A stretch of 64,000 nt of DNA, from positions 302,501 through 366,500 of the forward strand of contig NZ_CP012099.1 of the NCBI RefSeq assembly GCF_001182785.1, in the 5' to 3' direction. Below, in pieces: positions 36,256 through 44,528 of the stretch (the first letter of the stretch is position 1; the number at the start of each line of letters is the position of its first letter). The stretch comes from Bacillus thuringiensis. GTDB taxonomy: Bacteria > Bacillota > Bacilli > Bacillales > Bacillaceae_G. The notes under the pieces are model-generated. The model worked only from the letters and a program-made list of their open reading frames with translations. It did not search any database and had not been told where the DNA came from. Position numbers and translations under genes: made by a program.

Positions 36256-36729
36256 CGGAATGTTTTTCATTTTAGGTGTAGAAACTTTTTCTTCTGTTTT
36301 TTGCTGTGACGTAGCAATGTGATTCATAATCTTTTGGAAGATTTGTAGTAAGAATGCTTTTTCTTCTTCTGACAATGCTTCTGTCACTAAGCTAAAGTAA
36401 TGGGCTGCATTTTGTTTTACTTCTTGAACGAGCATTACGCCGTTGTCTGTTAATCGAATTAATACAATACGTCGGTCGTTTTCATCACGGTAGCGCTCAA
36501 TATATCCCTTTTTTACAAGGCGATTTACAACGCCCGTCGTTGTACTCATCGGTATATCAAGAAGATCAGCAATTTTCGTCATTGTAATATCTGTATTTCG
36601 TTCCATCCAAAGTAAACAAAATACTTCTGTTTTAGAAAGTGTTAAATCTAGGCTTACCCATTCTTCAGGATAGAAAAGTTTCTTGGCGTTATCTAGCAGT
36701 AAGTCTAAAAAATGTTCATATTGCAACAA
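36247..36729 (-). CDS. MarR-family transcriptional regulator
   Basis: This 160-residue winged-helix regulator has the MarR core TKTEVFCLLWMERNTDITMTK-like region (seen as LSKTEVFCLLWME), a recognition helix MSTTTGVVNRLVKKGYIER, and the wing RDENDRRIVLIRLTDNG. Translation is proposed at TTG (36729), since GGGAGTGG lies upstream and no in-frame ATG exists near it. It probably autoregulates through the TTCGAnnnTCGTA site upstream and may control the ArsA-like gene. Confidence 0.88.
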   Translation of the reverse strand: MLQYEHFLDLLLDNAKKLFYPEEWVSLDLTLSKTEVFCLLWMERNTDITMTKIADLLDIPMSTTTGVVNRLVKKGYIERYRDENDRRIVLIRLTDNGVMLVQEVKQNAAHYFSLVTEALSEEEKAFLLQIFQKIMNHIATSQQKTEEKVSTPKMKNIPIE

Positions 36730-36749
36730 TTAGTTCCACTCCCGTATAT

Positions 36750-36762
36750 TTCGAGGTTCGTA
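36750..36762 (-). promoter_or_regulatory. Operator-like site before marR
   Basis: TTCGAGGTTCGTA, followed by ATATT, matches the sites before the ArsA-like gene in inverted orientation. It lies 21 nt upstream of the marR start. Confidence 0.5.
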
Positions 36763-36961
36763 ATATTTGTTTTTATTTTATGTGGAATAGAAATAATTGT
36801 CAATATTTTTTGTTTGTTTTTTCAGATTAGACAGAAAACTATCTTTAAAATAGTATTCTTTTATGATAGATTTATAAATATAAAACTAGAATTTACATAA
36901 AAATCCATCATGGTAAATATACTTATCTATAATGGGTGTACAGCTAACGAGGAGGAGAACG

Positions 36962-37198
36962 ATGAGAAGACGTAATACGCAAGCGTTCACATTTTTAGCA
37001 TGGACTTCATTTGTTTGTGCGCTTTCAGGTATGCTAATTGGGATTTATACGTTAGATGAAACGCTTAGTGTAAAAGGATACTATTTAATTGGAACATTAT
37101 TTTTAACGATGTCTTGTTTTGTGTTGCAAAAAACAATTCGTGATAACGAAGAAGATAACGAGAGATTCCCAAAAAATAAACCGTTAGATAAAGAGTAA
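36962..37198 (+). CDS. YiaA/YiaB-type two-helix membrane protein
   Basis: This is a 78-residue protein with two hydrophobic segments (FTFLAWTSFVCALSGMLIGIYTL and YYLIGTLFLTMSCFVLQKTIRDN, quoted here in parts: WTSFVCALSGMLIGIY, LIGTLFLTMSCFVLQ) and a charged tail. The pattern fits the YiaA/B two-helix domain; function unknown. The ATG at 36962 follows GAGGAGGAG. A TATAAT at 36928 may be its -10. Confidence 0.78.
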   Translation: MRRRNTQAFTFLAWTSFVCALSGMLIGIYTLDETLSVKGYYLIGTLFLTMSCFVLQKTIRDNEEDNERFPKNKPLDKE

Positions 37199-37203
37199 AT
37201 TGT

Positions 37204-37230
37204 AAAGAAAGGCATTTGCCTTTCTTTTTT
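37204..37230 (+). terminator. Terminator after yiaA-like gene
   Basis: AAAGAAAGGC / GCCTTTCTTT stem with ATTT loop followed by T residues. Confidence 0.88.
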
Positions 37231-37339
37231 TATGTAAAAATGGCGTAAGTACTCTGTGTTGACTTGCTTGAAGTACTGAAAATTTGGTATCATCAATAGT
37301 ATTGTAGATTGAACGATATATTATGGAGGTGGCCTAGCC

Positions 37340-37630
37340 GTGTCAAGAATTTCCGTTGAGAATGTAAAGCACGTAGCACATTTAGCACGTCTTGCAATTA
37401 CTGATCAAGAAGCAGAAAAATTTCAAAAACAACTAGATGCAATTGTTACATTTGCAGAACAGTTAAATGAATTAGATACAACAGATGTAAAACCAACAAC
37501 TCATGTATTAACGATGAAAAATGTTATGCGTGAAGATGTAGCAGAAAAAGGTTTACCAGTCGAAGAAGTATTAAAAAATGCACCGGATCACAAAGATAAT
37601 CAAATCCGTGTTCCAGCAGTATTAGAATAG
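37340..37630 (+). CDS. gatC: Asp/Glu-tRNA amidotransferase subunit GatC
   Basis: GatC stabilises the GatCAB amidotransferase, which converts Glu-tRNA(Gln) and Asp-tRNA(Asn) to Gln- and Asn-tRNA. The 96-residue protein has the typical [16 protein letters not shown] start and [19 protein letters not shown]. The start is GTG, with GGAGGTGG upstream. A possible promoter (TTGCTT, 18 bp, TATCAT) ends at 37293. Confidence 0.96.
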   Translation: MSRISVENVKHVAHLARLAITDQEAEKFQKQLDAIVTFAEQLNELDTTDVKPTTHVLTMKNVMREDVAEKGLPVEEVLKNAPDHKDNQIRVPAVLE

Positions 37631-37645
37631 AGGAGGGGAATTTCG

Positions 37646-39103
37646 ATGTCATTATTTGATCATTCGGTATCAGAGTTACATAAGAAATTAAACAACAAAG
37701 AAATTTCCGTTACGGATTTAGTAGAAGAATCTTACAAACGTATTGCGGATGTTGAAGATAACGTAAAAGCTTTTCTTACATTAGATGAAGAAAATGCACG
37801 CGCGAAAGCGAAAGAATTAGATGCAAAGATTGGTGCTGAAGATAATGGTTTATTATTCGGTATGCCAATTGGTGTAAAAGATAACATTGTAACTAACGGT
37901 CTTCGTACAACTTGTGCGAGCAAAATGTTAGCAAACTTCGATCCAATTTATGATGCGACAGTTGTGCAAAAGCTAAAAGCTGCTGACACAATTACAATCG
38001 GTAAATTAAACATGGACGAGTTCGCAATGGGTTCTTCAAATGAAAACTCAGGATTCTACGCTACGAAAAATCCATGGAACTTAGATTACGTTCCGGGCGG
38101 ATCTAGTGGTGGTTCTGCAGCAGCTGTAGCAGCAGGAGAAGTACTATTCTCTCTAGGTTCTGATACGGGTGGTTCTATCCGTCAGCCAGCTGCATATTGC
38201 GGTGTTGTAGGTTTAAAACCAACTTACGGACGCGTATCTCGTTACGGATTAGTAGCATTCGCATCTTCACTTGACCAAATCGGACCGATTACACGTACAG
38301 TAGAAGACAATGCATACTTATTACAAGCTATTTCAGGTATTGACCGCATGGATGCAACTTCTGCAAATGTTGAAGTTGGAAACTATTTAGCTGGTTTAAC
38401 AGGCGATGTTAAAGGTTTACGCATTGCTGTACCGAAAGAATACTTAGGCGAAGGTGTTGGCGAAGAAGCTCGTGAGTCAGTACTAGCTGCTTTAAAAGTA
38501 TTAGAAGGTATGGGCGCAACTTGGGAGGAAGTATCTCTTCCGCACTCTAAATACGCTCTAGCAACGTATTACTTACTATCTTCTTCTGAAGCATCTGCTA
38601 ACCTTTCACGCTTTGATGGCGTGCGTTACGGTGTTCGTTCTGATAATGTAAATAACTTATTAGATCTTTACAAAAACACACGTAGTGAAGGTTTCGGTGA
38701 TGAAGTTAAACGTCGTATTATGCTTGGTACATTTGCTCTTAGCTCTGGTTACTATGATGCATATTACAAAAAAGCACAACAAGTACGTACATTAATTAAG
38801 AACGACTTTGAAAATGTATTTGCTAACTATGATGTTATTATTGGACCAACAACACCAACTCCGGCATTTAAAGTGGGAGAAAAAGTTGACGATCCAATGA
38901 CAATGTATGCAAATGACATTTTAACAATCCCAGTAAACTTAGCGGGTGTTCCAGCGATTTCAGTTCCATGTGGATTTGGTGCTAACAACATGCCACTTGG
39001 TCTACAAATCATTGGTAAACACTTCGATGAAGCGACAATTTACCGCGTTGCACATGCGTTTGAGCAAGCAACAGACTATCATACAAAAAAAGCAAGTCTG
39101 TAA
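37646..39103 (+). CDS. gatA: Asp/Glu-tRNA amidotransferase subunit A GatA
   Basis: GatA is the amidase subunit that frees ammonia from glutamine. The 485-residue protein carries the amidase Ser-cisSer-Lys triad: Lys78 in GVKDN, Ser153 in [10 protein letters not shown] and Ser177 in [19 protein letters not shown] precedes the ATG. It is the middle gene of gatCAB, 15 nt after gatC and 14 nt before gatB. Confidence 0.97.
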   Translation: MSLFDHSVSELHKKLNNKEISVTDLVEESYKRIADVEDNVKAFLTLDEENARAKAKELDAKIGAEDNGLLFGMPIGVKDNIVTNGLRTTCASKMLANFDPIYDATVVQKLKAADTITIGKLNMDEFAMGSSNENSGFYATKNPWNLDYVPGGSSGGSAAAVAAGEVLFSLGSDTGGSIRQPAAYCGVVGLKPTYGRVSRYGLVAFASSLDQIGPITRTVEDNAYLLQAISGIDRMDATSANVEVGNYLAGLTGDVKGLRIAVPKEYLGEGVGEEARESVLAALKVLEGMGATWEEVSLPHSKYALATYYLLSSSEASANLSRFDGVRYGVRSDNVNNLLDLYKNTRSEGFGDEVKRRIMLGTFALSSGYYDAYYKKAQQVRTLIKNDFENVFANYDVIIGPTTPTPAFKVGEKVDDPMTMYANDILTIPVNLAGVPAISVPCGFGANNMPLGLQIIGKHFDEATIYRVAHAFEQATDYHTKKASL

Positions 39104-39117
39104 GGAGGCGAGCATAG

Positions 39118-40545
39118 ATGAATTTAGAAACAATTATTGGTTTAGAGGTTCACGTTGAGTTAAAAACAAATTCGAAAATTTTCTCTGCGAGTCCAACAGA
39201 ATTCGGAGCGGAGCCAAATACACAAACAAGTGTAATTGACTTAGGATACCCAGGGGTGCTTCCTACTTTAAATAAAGAAGCAGTTAACTTTGCAATGAAA
39301 GCTGCAATGGCATTAAACTGTGAAATCGCAACGGAAACAAAGTTTGACCGTAAAAACTATTTCTATCCAGATAACCCGAAAGCTTACCAAATCTCTCAAT
39401 TTGATAAGCCAATTGGTGAAAATGGTTGGATTGAAATCGAAGTAGACGGTAAAAAGAAACGTATCGGTATTACACGTCTTCATTTAGAAGAAGATGCTGG
39501 TAAATCAACGCATACAGCTGATGGTTCATTAGTAGACTACAACCGTCAAGGTATGCCTTTAATCGAGATCGTATCTGAGCCAGATATGCGTACGCCAGAA
39601 GAAGCATATGCATACTTAGAGAAGTTAAAATCAATCATTCAATACACTGGTGTATCTGATTGTAAGATGGAAGAAGGTTCCTTGCGTTGTGATGCGAACA
39701 TTTCTCTTCGTCCAGTTGGACAAGAGAAGTTCGGTACAAAAGCGGAACTGAAAAACTTAAACTCATTCACTTACGTACAAAAAGGTCTTGAGCATGAGCA
39801 AGTGCGCCAAGAAAAAGAACTGTTATCTGGTGGTATCATCCAACAAGAAACACGTCGTTATGATGAAGCAACGAAGAAAACAATCTTAATGCGTGTGAAA
39901 GAAGGATCTGACGATTACCGTTATTTCCCGGAGCCAGACTTAGTTGAACTTTACATCGACGATGAGTGGAAAGAAGCAGTTCGTGCCTCTATTCCAGAAC
40001 TTCCAGATGCGCGTAAAGCTCGCTACGTTGCAGAAATTGGCTTACCAGCTTATGATGCACACGTATTAACATTAACGAAAGAAATGTCTGATTTCTTTGA
40101 AGCAACTGTTGCAGGCGGTGCTGATGCGAAATTAACATCGAACTGGTTAATGGGTGAAGTACTTGCATACTTAAACAAACAACAAAAAGAATTAAAAGAC
40201 GTTGCATTAACGCCTGCTGGTTTATCTAAAATGGTTCAATTAATTGAAAAAGGTACAATTTCTTCTAAAATCGCGAAGAAAGTATTTAATGAATTAATTG
40301 AAAAAGGTGGAGACCCAGAAGAAATCGTTAAAGCGAAAGGTCTTGTTCAAATTTCTGACGAGGGTACACTTCGTAAAGTTGTAACAGAAATTCTTGATAA
40401 TAATGAGCAATCTATCGAAGACTTTAAAAACGGTAAAGACCGTGCAATTGGCTTCTTAGTTGGTCAAATTATGAAAGCTACAAAAGGACAAGCCAATCCA
40501 CCGCTTGTTAACAAAATCTTACTTGAAGAGATTAATAAGCGATAA
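39118..40545 (+). CDS. gatB: Asp/Glu-tRNA amidotransferase subunit B GatB
   Basis: GatB binds the mischarged tRNA and phosphorylates it for amidation. The 475-residue protein starts with [19 protein letters not shown] sequence ([15 protein letters not shown]). It has the kinase-core segments [17 protein letters not shown] and [12 protein letters not shown], and a C-terminal YqeY-like helical tail ending [26 protein letters not shown] precedes the ATG. A strong terminator follows. Confidence 0.97.
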   Translation: MNLETIIGLEVHVELKTNSKIFSASPTEFGAEPNTQTSVIDLGYPGVLPTLNKEAVNFAMKAAMALNCEIATETKFDRKNYFYPDNPKAYQISQFDKPIGENGWIEIEVDGKKKRIGITRLHLEEDAGKSTHTADGSLVDYNRQGMPLIEIVSEPDMRTPEEAYAYLEKLKSIIQYTGVSDCKMEEGSLRCDANISLRPVGQEKFGTKAELKNLNSFTYVQKGLEHEQVRQEKELLSGGIIQQETRRYDEATKKTILMRVKEGSDDYRYFPEPDLVELYIDDEWKEAVRASIPELPDARKARYVAEIGLPAYDAHVLTLTKEMSDFFEATVAGGADAKLTSNWLMGEVLAYLNKQQKELKDVALTPAGLSKMVQLIEKGTISSKIAKKVFNELIEKGGDPEEIVKAKGLVQISDEGTLRKVVTEILDNNEQSIEDFKNGKDRAIGFLVGQIMKATKGQANPPLVNKILLEEINKR

Positions 40546-40570
40546 TAGTAGTGACTTTTAAAGATTAAGC

Positions 40571-40606
40571 AGAAAAACACCCGTACATGGGTGTTTTTCT
40601 AGGTTA
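40571..40606 (+). terminator. gatCAB terminator
   Basis: Perfect 12-bp stem AGAAAAACACCC / GGGTGTTTTTCT with a 6-nt loop; the T run lies in the 3' arm. Confidence 0.9.
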
Positions 40607-40659
40607 ATCAAACGTTTGTTTAAATGAGACAAAATCGTTTAAACAAACGTTTGATTAAC
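40603..40659. repeat. 22-bp perfect inverted repeat
   Basis: The arms GTTAATCAAACGTTTGTTTA(AA) at 40603-40624 and their exact complement at 40638-40659 flank a 13-nt centre. Each arm also holds the palindrome CAAACGTTTG. It could be a double operator for a TetR-type regulator or a cruciform/terminator. No regulator gene is adjacent. Confidence 0.75.
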
Positions 40660-40817
40660 TGTCAAAAGTGGAAAAATGTTTGTATAGCAACTATGGTATG
40701 ATAGTTGCAAAAAGGTGGGAATAATGATAAATCTAAACATAGAGGTTTTTTTCATCTCATGAAATAATAGATAGTTATTATTCGTTATATGTAAATTTTT
40801 ATGGAAGAATGGATAGA

Positions 40818-40912
40818 AATAAAGTGAAACTTTAATCAGTAGGAGGTTCATCCAAAGCTGATTATTAGCCCACACCAATCGGGCATTTACTGCCCGCAAA
40901 TAGCGGGATAAA
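40818..40912 (+). repeat. Dispersed intergenic repeat, copy A
   Basis: The outer ends AATAAAGTGAAACTTTAATC and TAGCGGGATAAA match, in inverse orientation, the copy at 47748-47876. The inner part has AGCCCACACCAATCGGGC and ACTGCCCGCAAATAGCGGG, which can fold as GCGGGC-type hairpins. It resembles the short dispersed (bcr-type) repeats of the B. cereus group; the exact class is not assigned. Confidence 0.7.
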
Positions 40913-40970
40913 TTTTTTGGTTAAATAAAACAAAACCATTGAAATGAATATTTACTTTTGATGGACTACA

Positions 40971-41010
40971 CGAATCGGGTTCTTACTGCCTGTTTGAGCG
41001 GGATAAAAGA
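40971..41010 (+). repeat. Dispersed intergenic repeat, partial copy B
   Basis: CGAATCGGGTTCTTACTGCC and TTGAGCGGGATAAAAG match the right-hand part of the neighbouring copy, with divergence. Two copies within 200 bp sit between gatB and dgkB. Confidence 0.6.
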
Positions 41011-41037
41011 AGGATAGCAAGATGAGAGGAGGTAGGC

Positions 41038-41109
41038 ATGGGAATACTGAATAGAAGTTCGGTATGTTCTTTTTCGATACATAAAGAAATTTCCTGTGCT
41101 AATAAATGA
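41038..41109 (+). CDS. Short upstream ORF coupled to dgkB
   Basis: This is a 23-codon frame (starts MGILNRSSVCSFS, ends ISCANK) with an excellent ribosome-binding site GAGAGGAGG 6 nt before its ATG. Its stop TGA overlaps the dgkB ATG (ATGA), and dgkB itself has no clear Shine-Dalgarno. The simplest reading is a translated leader ORF that delivers ribosomes to dgkB. The peptide resembles nothing I know. Confidence 0.6.
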   Translation: MGILNRSSVCSFSIHKEISCANK

Positions 41110-42011
41110 TGAAGCGAGCAAGAATTATTTATAATCCTACTTCTGGGCGTGAGCTATTTAAGAAGAGCTTACCAGAAGTATTACAAAAATTAGAACAAGC
41201 TGGCTATGAGACATCTTGTCATGCGACAACGGGCCCTGGAGACGCTACTGTGGCGGCGAGGCAAGCTGCGGATCGTAAGTTTGATGTTGTTATTGCCGCT
41301 GGTGGCGACGGTACATTAAATGAAGTAGTAAACGGTTTAGTTGGACATGAATTCCGTCCGAAATTTGGAATTATTCCAGTTGGAACGACAAATGACTTTG
41401 CACGTGCGATTGGTGTACCTCGTTCTATTGAAGAGGCAGCAGATATTATTTGCGAAGGAAAAACAGTGCCATTAGACCTTGGTAGAGCGAACGATACATA
41501 CTTTATTAACATCGCTGGTGGCGGTCGTATTACAGAATTAACATACGAAGTACCGAGTAAGTTAAAGACAGTATTAGGACAACTTGCTTATTACCTAAAA
41601 GGTATTGAGATGTTACCATCATTACATCCAACATATGTTGAAATTGAGTATGATGGAAAATTACTACAAGAAGAAATTACGATGTTTTTAATTACGAATA
41701 CTCGTTCAGTAGGTGGATTTGAAAAGGTAGCACCGTATGCATCTATTAACGATGGGTTATTCGACCTGTTAGTACTGAAAAAAGGTTCTATCGCTGATTT
41801 GATTAAAGCAGCAACACAAGCACAACGTGGTGAACATATTAACAACCCAAAAGTGTTATATACACAAGCGAACCGAATTAAAGTACATTCACCAGATAAA
41901 CTAATGATTAATTTAGATGGTGAGTACGGTGGAGATGCACCGATGGAATTCGAAAATATATATCATTGTTTAGAACTATTTGTTCCTGAACATCAAGAGG
42001 ATGCCCTGTAA
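41106..42011 (+). CDS. dgkB: Diacylglycerol kinase DgkB
   Basis: DgkB phosphorylates diacylglycerol so it can re-enter phospholipid and lipoteichoic-acid turnover. The 301-residue protein has the lipid-kinase core: IIYNPTSGRE at the N-terminus, AAGGDGTLNEVVNGL, and GIIPVGTTNDFARA, then the LMINLDGEYGGDAP end segment. ATG at 41106 or 41109 are both possible; neither has its own good ribosome-binding site, and the upstream ORF overlaps the first. The B. subtilis homologue (yerQ) also follows gatCAB. Confidence 0.94.
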   Translation: MMKRARIIYNPTSGRELFKKSLPEVLQKLEQAGYETSCHATTGPGDATVAARQAADRKFDVVIAAGGDGTLNEVVNGLVGHEFRPKFGIIPVGTTNDFARAIGVPRSIEEAADIICEGKTVPLDLGRANDTYFINIAGGGRITELTYEVPSKLKTVLGQLAYYLKGIEMLPSLHPTYVEIEYDGKLLQEEITMFLITNTRSVGGFEKVAPYASINDGLFDLLVLKKGSIADLIKAATQAQRGEHINNPKVLYTQANRIKVHSPDKLMINLDGEYGGDAPMEFENIYHCLELFVPEHQEDAL

Positions 42012-42025
42012 AGGCATCCTTTTTT
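41999..42025 (+). terminator. dgkB terminator
   Basis: GGATGCC / GGCATCC stem with the dgkB stop codon in its loop, followed by seven T. Confidence 0.9.
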
Positions 42026-42151
42026 ACTTTGTTAAAACGAATTGTAAATTGGGAGTTAGTTTGATTTTTATGGTATTTTTACAATTCTTTTATTTTACAT
42101 CCATATTTTATTGATACACTGGAGGAGATAAGAAACGAGAGGTAGGGTGCT

Positions 42152-42895
42152 ATGGAGAAGGTAAAAGCAATACTATTTGATAAAGATGGGACATTAATGG
42201 ATTTTCATTCAATCTGGATAAAAGTAGCTGAAGAACTTGTAGCTGAATGTATAAGTTTATATCATTTACCAAGTACAATAGGGCAGACCTTATTAGAAGA
42301 GATTGGTGTAGAGGGAGCATTTGTTAATCCGAGGAGTGCAATAGCTGCTGGAACAAGCCTTGATGTAGCGAAGGGGCTTTGTAATTATATTGAGTCTGCT
42401 AGAGAAGAAGAGATGCATCAGTGGGTAAGTGAGAAGTTATTTTCCCTTATGTATGAGTATCGTTCGCATATGAAAATGACAGCGGATTTACCGAAAGTGT
42501 TACAGGCATTAAAAGATAAAGGATTTATATTAGGGGTTGTCACGGCGGACGATTTTGCACCGACAGAATTATTTTTAAAACAATATAAGTTGGAAAACTT
42601 TTTTGATTATATTATAGCCTCGGATACATTCCCGGCGCAAAAACCAGATAAAAAGATTATAGAAGTGTTTTGTGAGAAATTTAATTTAGAATCATGTGAG
42701 GTTGCGGTTGTTGGAGATACGCCAACTGATTTACATTTAGCCAAAAATGGCGATTGCTATGCAATTGGGGTGCTATCTGGTACGGGAGACCGTCCAACAT
42801 TAGAACCACTTGCTGATTTAGTGTTAGATTCTGTTGGGGAGTTTATTTCTCAATCGGGTGAGTTTTTCTGGGAGAAAGAAAAGTCTAATGTGTAA
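42152..42895 (+). CDS. HAD-superfamily hydrolase
   Basis: This 247-residue phosphatase-like protein has HAD motif I LFDKDGTLMD (the two Asp near residues 10 and 12), a helical cap, motif II VVTADD, motif III Lys in AQKPDKK and motif IV VVGDTPTDL. The substrate is unknown; phosphoglycolate phosphatase-like enzymes are the nearest type by motif spacing. It has its own strong terminator and lies upstream of the sigma-54 gabT promoter. Confidence 0.87.
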   Translation: MEKVKAILFDKDGTLMDFHSIWIKVAEELVAECISLYHLPSTIGQTLLEEIGVEGAFVNPRSAIAAGTSLDVAKGLCNYIESAREEEMHQWVSEKLFSLMYEYRSHMKMTADLPKVLQALKDKGFILGVVTADDFAPTELFLKQYKLENFFDYIIASDTFPAQKPDKKIIEVFCEKFNLESCEVAVVGDTPTDLHLAKNGDCYAIGVLSGTGDRPTLEPLADLVLDSVGEFISQSGEFFWEKEKSNV

Positions 42896-42901
42896 GGAAA
42901 A

Positions 42902-42945
42902 TAAGTCTATAAAGACTCTTAATGAGTCTTTATAGACTTATTTTT
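42902..42945 (+). terminator. Terminator after HAD gene
   Basis: A 17-bp perfect stem TAAGTCTATAAAGACTC / GAGTCTTTATAGACTTA, 5-nt loop, then five T. Confidence 0.93.
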
Positions 42946-42989
42946 GTGCCTGGATACAAAGAATATAGGATAAATGCTAGAAAAGAAAG

Positions 42990-43006
42990 TTGGCATACAT
43001 TTTGCA
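42990..43006 (+). promoter_or_regulatory. Sigma-54 promoter of gabT
   Basis: TTGGCATACATTTTGCA matches the -24/-12 consensus, with GG at 42992-42993 and GC at 43004-43005, exactly ten bases apart. The gene for a sigma-54 activator (gabR) lies just downstream. Sigma-54 control of the gab cluster is established in B. thuringiensis. Confidence 0.9.
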
Positions 43007-43048
43007 ATAAAAAGAGAAAACAATGTAAAGAAAAGGATGGGGTACGCA

Positions 43049-44413
43049 ATGAACACGAAAAAATTTGCTAAAGTAAATGAACAAATTCCAGGACCGAAAG
43101 CGGCATCTTTATTAGAACGCCGTCAAAATATAGTACCAAAAGGAGTAAGTAACGGCATCCCAACGTTTGTACAATCTGCAAATGGTGCTCTTGTAACAGA
43201 TGTTGATGGCAATCAGTACATTGATTTTGCAGGAGCAATCGGGACAATTAACGTAGGACATTGTCATCCAACGGTTAAAGAAGCGCTCCATAAACAAGTC
43301 GATCAATACATTCATACTGGATTTAATGTCATGATGTATGAGCCATATATTGAATTAGCGGAAAAGCTTGCGGCATTGGCACCAGGAAGTTTCGATAAGC
43401 AAGTCCTCTTTTTAAATAGTGGTGCAGAAGCAGTTGAGAACGCGGTGAAAATTGCTCGTAAATATACGAAGAGACCTGGTATTATCGCATTTTCTAAGGG
43501 TTTCCACGGGCGTACATTAATGACAATGACGATGACAAGTAAAGTGAAGCCATATAAATTTGGGTTTGGTCCCTTTGCTCCAGAAGTATATAAAGCGCCA
43601 TTCCCATACGAATACCGTCGCCCAGAGGGATTAACGGAAGAGCAGTATGATGATTTTATTATTGAAGAGTTTAAGAACTTCTTCATATCGGAAGTAGCGC
43701 CAGAAACAATTGCAGCTGTTGTAATGGAACCTGTTCAAGGGGAAGGTGGATTTATCGTCCCAAGTAAGAAATTTGTTCAAGAAGTACGCCGCATTTGTTC
43801 AGAGAATGGCATCTTATTTGTAGCGGATGAAATACAAACAGGCTTTAGTCGTACAGGAAAATATTTTGCAATTGATCATTATGATGTCGTTCCAGATTTA
43901 ATTACAGTGTCTAAATCATTAGGGGCTGGTGTACCGATAAGTGGTGTCATTGGACGTAAAGAAATTATGAATGAGTCTGCACCCGGTGAACTGGGTGGAA
44001 CGTATGCAGGAAGTCCATTAGGATGTGCGGCTGCATTAGCTGTTCTCGATGTAATAGAAAATGAGAAATTAAATGATAGAGCGATAGAATTAGGGAAAGT
44101 CGTAATGAACCGATTCGAAGAGATGAAAAATAAATATCATTGCATCGGTGATGTGCGTGGGTTAGGAGCAATGTGTGCATTTGAGGTCGTTCAAGATCGT
44201 AAGACGAAAGCACCTGACAAAACGTTAACGGCTAATCTATGTGCAGAAGCAAATAAGCGTGGGTTACTTTTATTATCAGCAGGAACATATGGAAATGTTA
44301 TCCGTGTGTTAATGCCTTTAGTTATTACAGATGAGCAACTTGAAGAAGGTTTAACAATAATTGAAGAATCATTGCAAGCTTGTTATGAGCAAACAAACAT
44401 CGCTCGCGTTTAA
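43049..44413 (+). CDS. gabT: 4-aminobutyrate aminotransferase GabT
   Basis: GabT transfers the amino group of GABA to 2-oxoglutarate, giving succinic semialdehyde. The 454-residue class III PLP enzyme has the NSGAEAVENAVKIAR loop, FADEIQTGFSRTGK-like VADEIQTGFSRTGKYFA, and the PLP-binding Lys289 in TVSKSLGAGVPISG. The ATG at 43049 (MNTKKFAKV) follows AAAGGATGGGG; an ATG 12 nt earlier is less well placed. It is transcribed from a sigma-54 promoter. Confidence 0.94.
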   Translation: MNTKKFAKVNEQIPGPKAASLLERRQNIVPKGVSNGIPTFVQSANGALVTDVDGNQYIDFAGAIGTINVGHCHPTVKEALHKQVDQYIHTGFNVMMYEPYIELAEKLAALAPGSFDKQVLFLNSGAEAVENAVKIARKYTKRPGIIAFSKGFHGRTLMTMTMTSKVKPYKFGFGPFAPEVYKAPFPYEYRRPEGLTEEQYDDFIIEEFKNFFISEVAPETIAAVVMEPVQGEGGFIVPSKKFVQEVRRICSENGILFVADEIQTGFSRTGKYFAIDHYDVVPDLITVSKSLGAGVPISGVIGRKEIMNESAPGELGGTYAGSPLGCAAALAVLDVIENEKLNDRAIELGKVVMNRFEEMKNKYHCIGDVRGLGAMCAFEVVQDRKTKAPDKTLTANLCAEANKRGLLLLSAGTYGNVIRVLMPLVITDEQLEEGLTIIEESLQACYEQTNIARV

Positions 44414-44528
44414 AAACTGAAGTATAAATAGCAAACATTCTAGCTGACTCTATATTAAATGCAGAAAATTCACTTTATAATAAAGGTAGTGAAGTGGATC
44501 GATGGATTTGAAGTTAGGGGGGGCTAGG

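Larger units (their letters stand above)
40697..41037 (+). promoter_or_regulatory. Long leader region of dgkB
   Basis: A TATGAT (40697-40702) inside the inverted repeat GCAACTAT / ATAGTTGC may be a -10 element. Behind AAAGGTGGG lies a 12-codon open frame (40724-40762, MINLNIEVFFIS) of doubtful status. The rest holds two copies of a dispersed repeat. The dgkB message would therefore have a leader of roughly 400 nt. Confidence 0.4.

Noticed and set aside
36639..36900. Plus-strand open frames opposite the marR start
   Set aside because: They are antisense to marR and its promoter, with no ribosome sites.
40639..40899. 86-codon minus-strand open frame upstream of dgkB
   Set aside because: It runs through the inverted repeat and repeat copy A, lacks a ribosome site and has no protein-like pattern.
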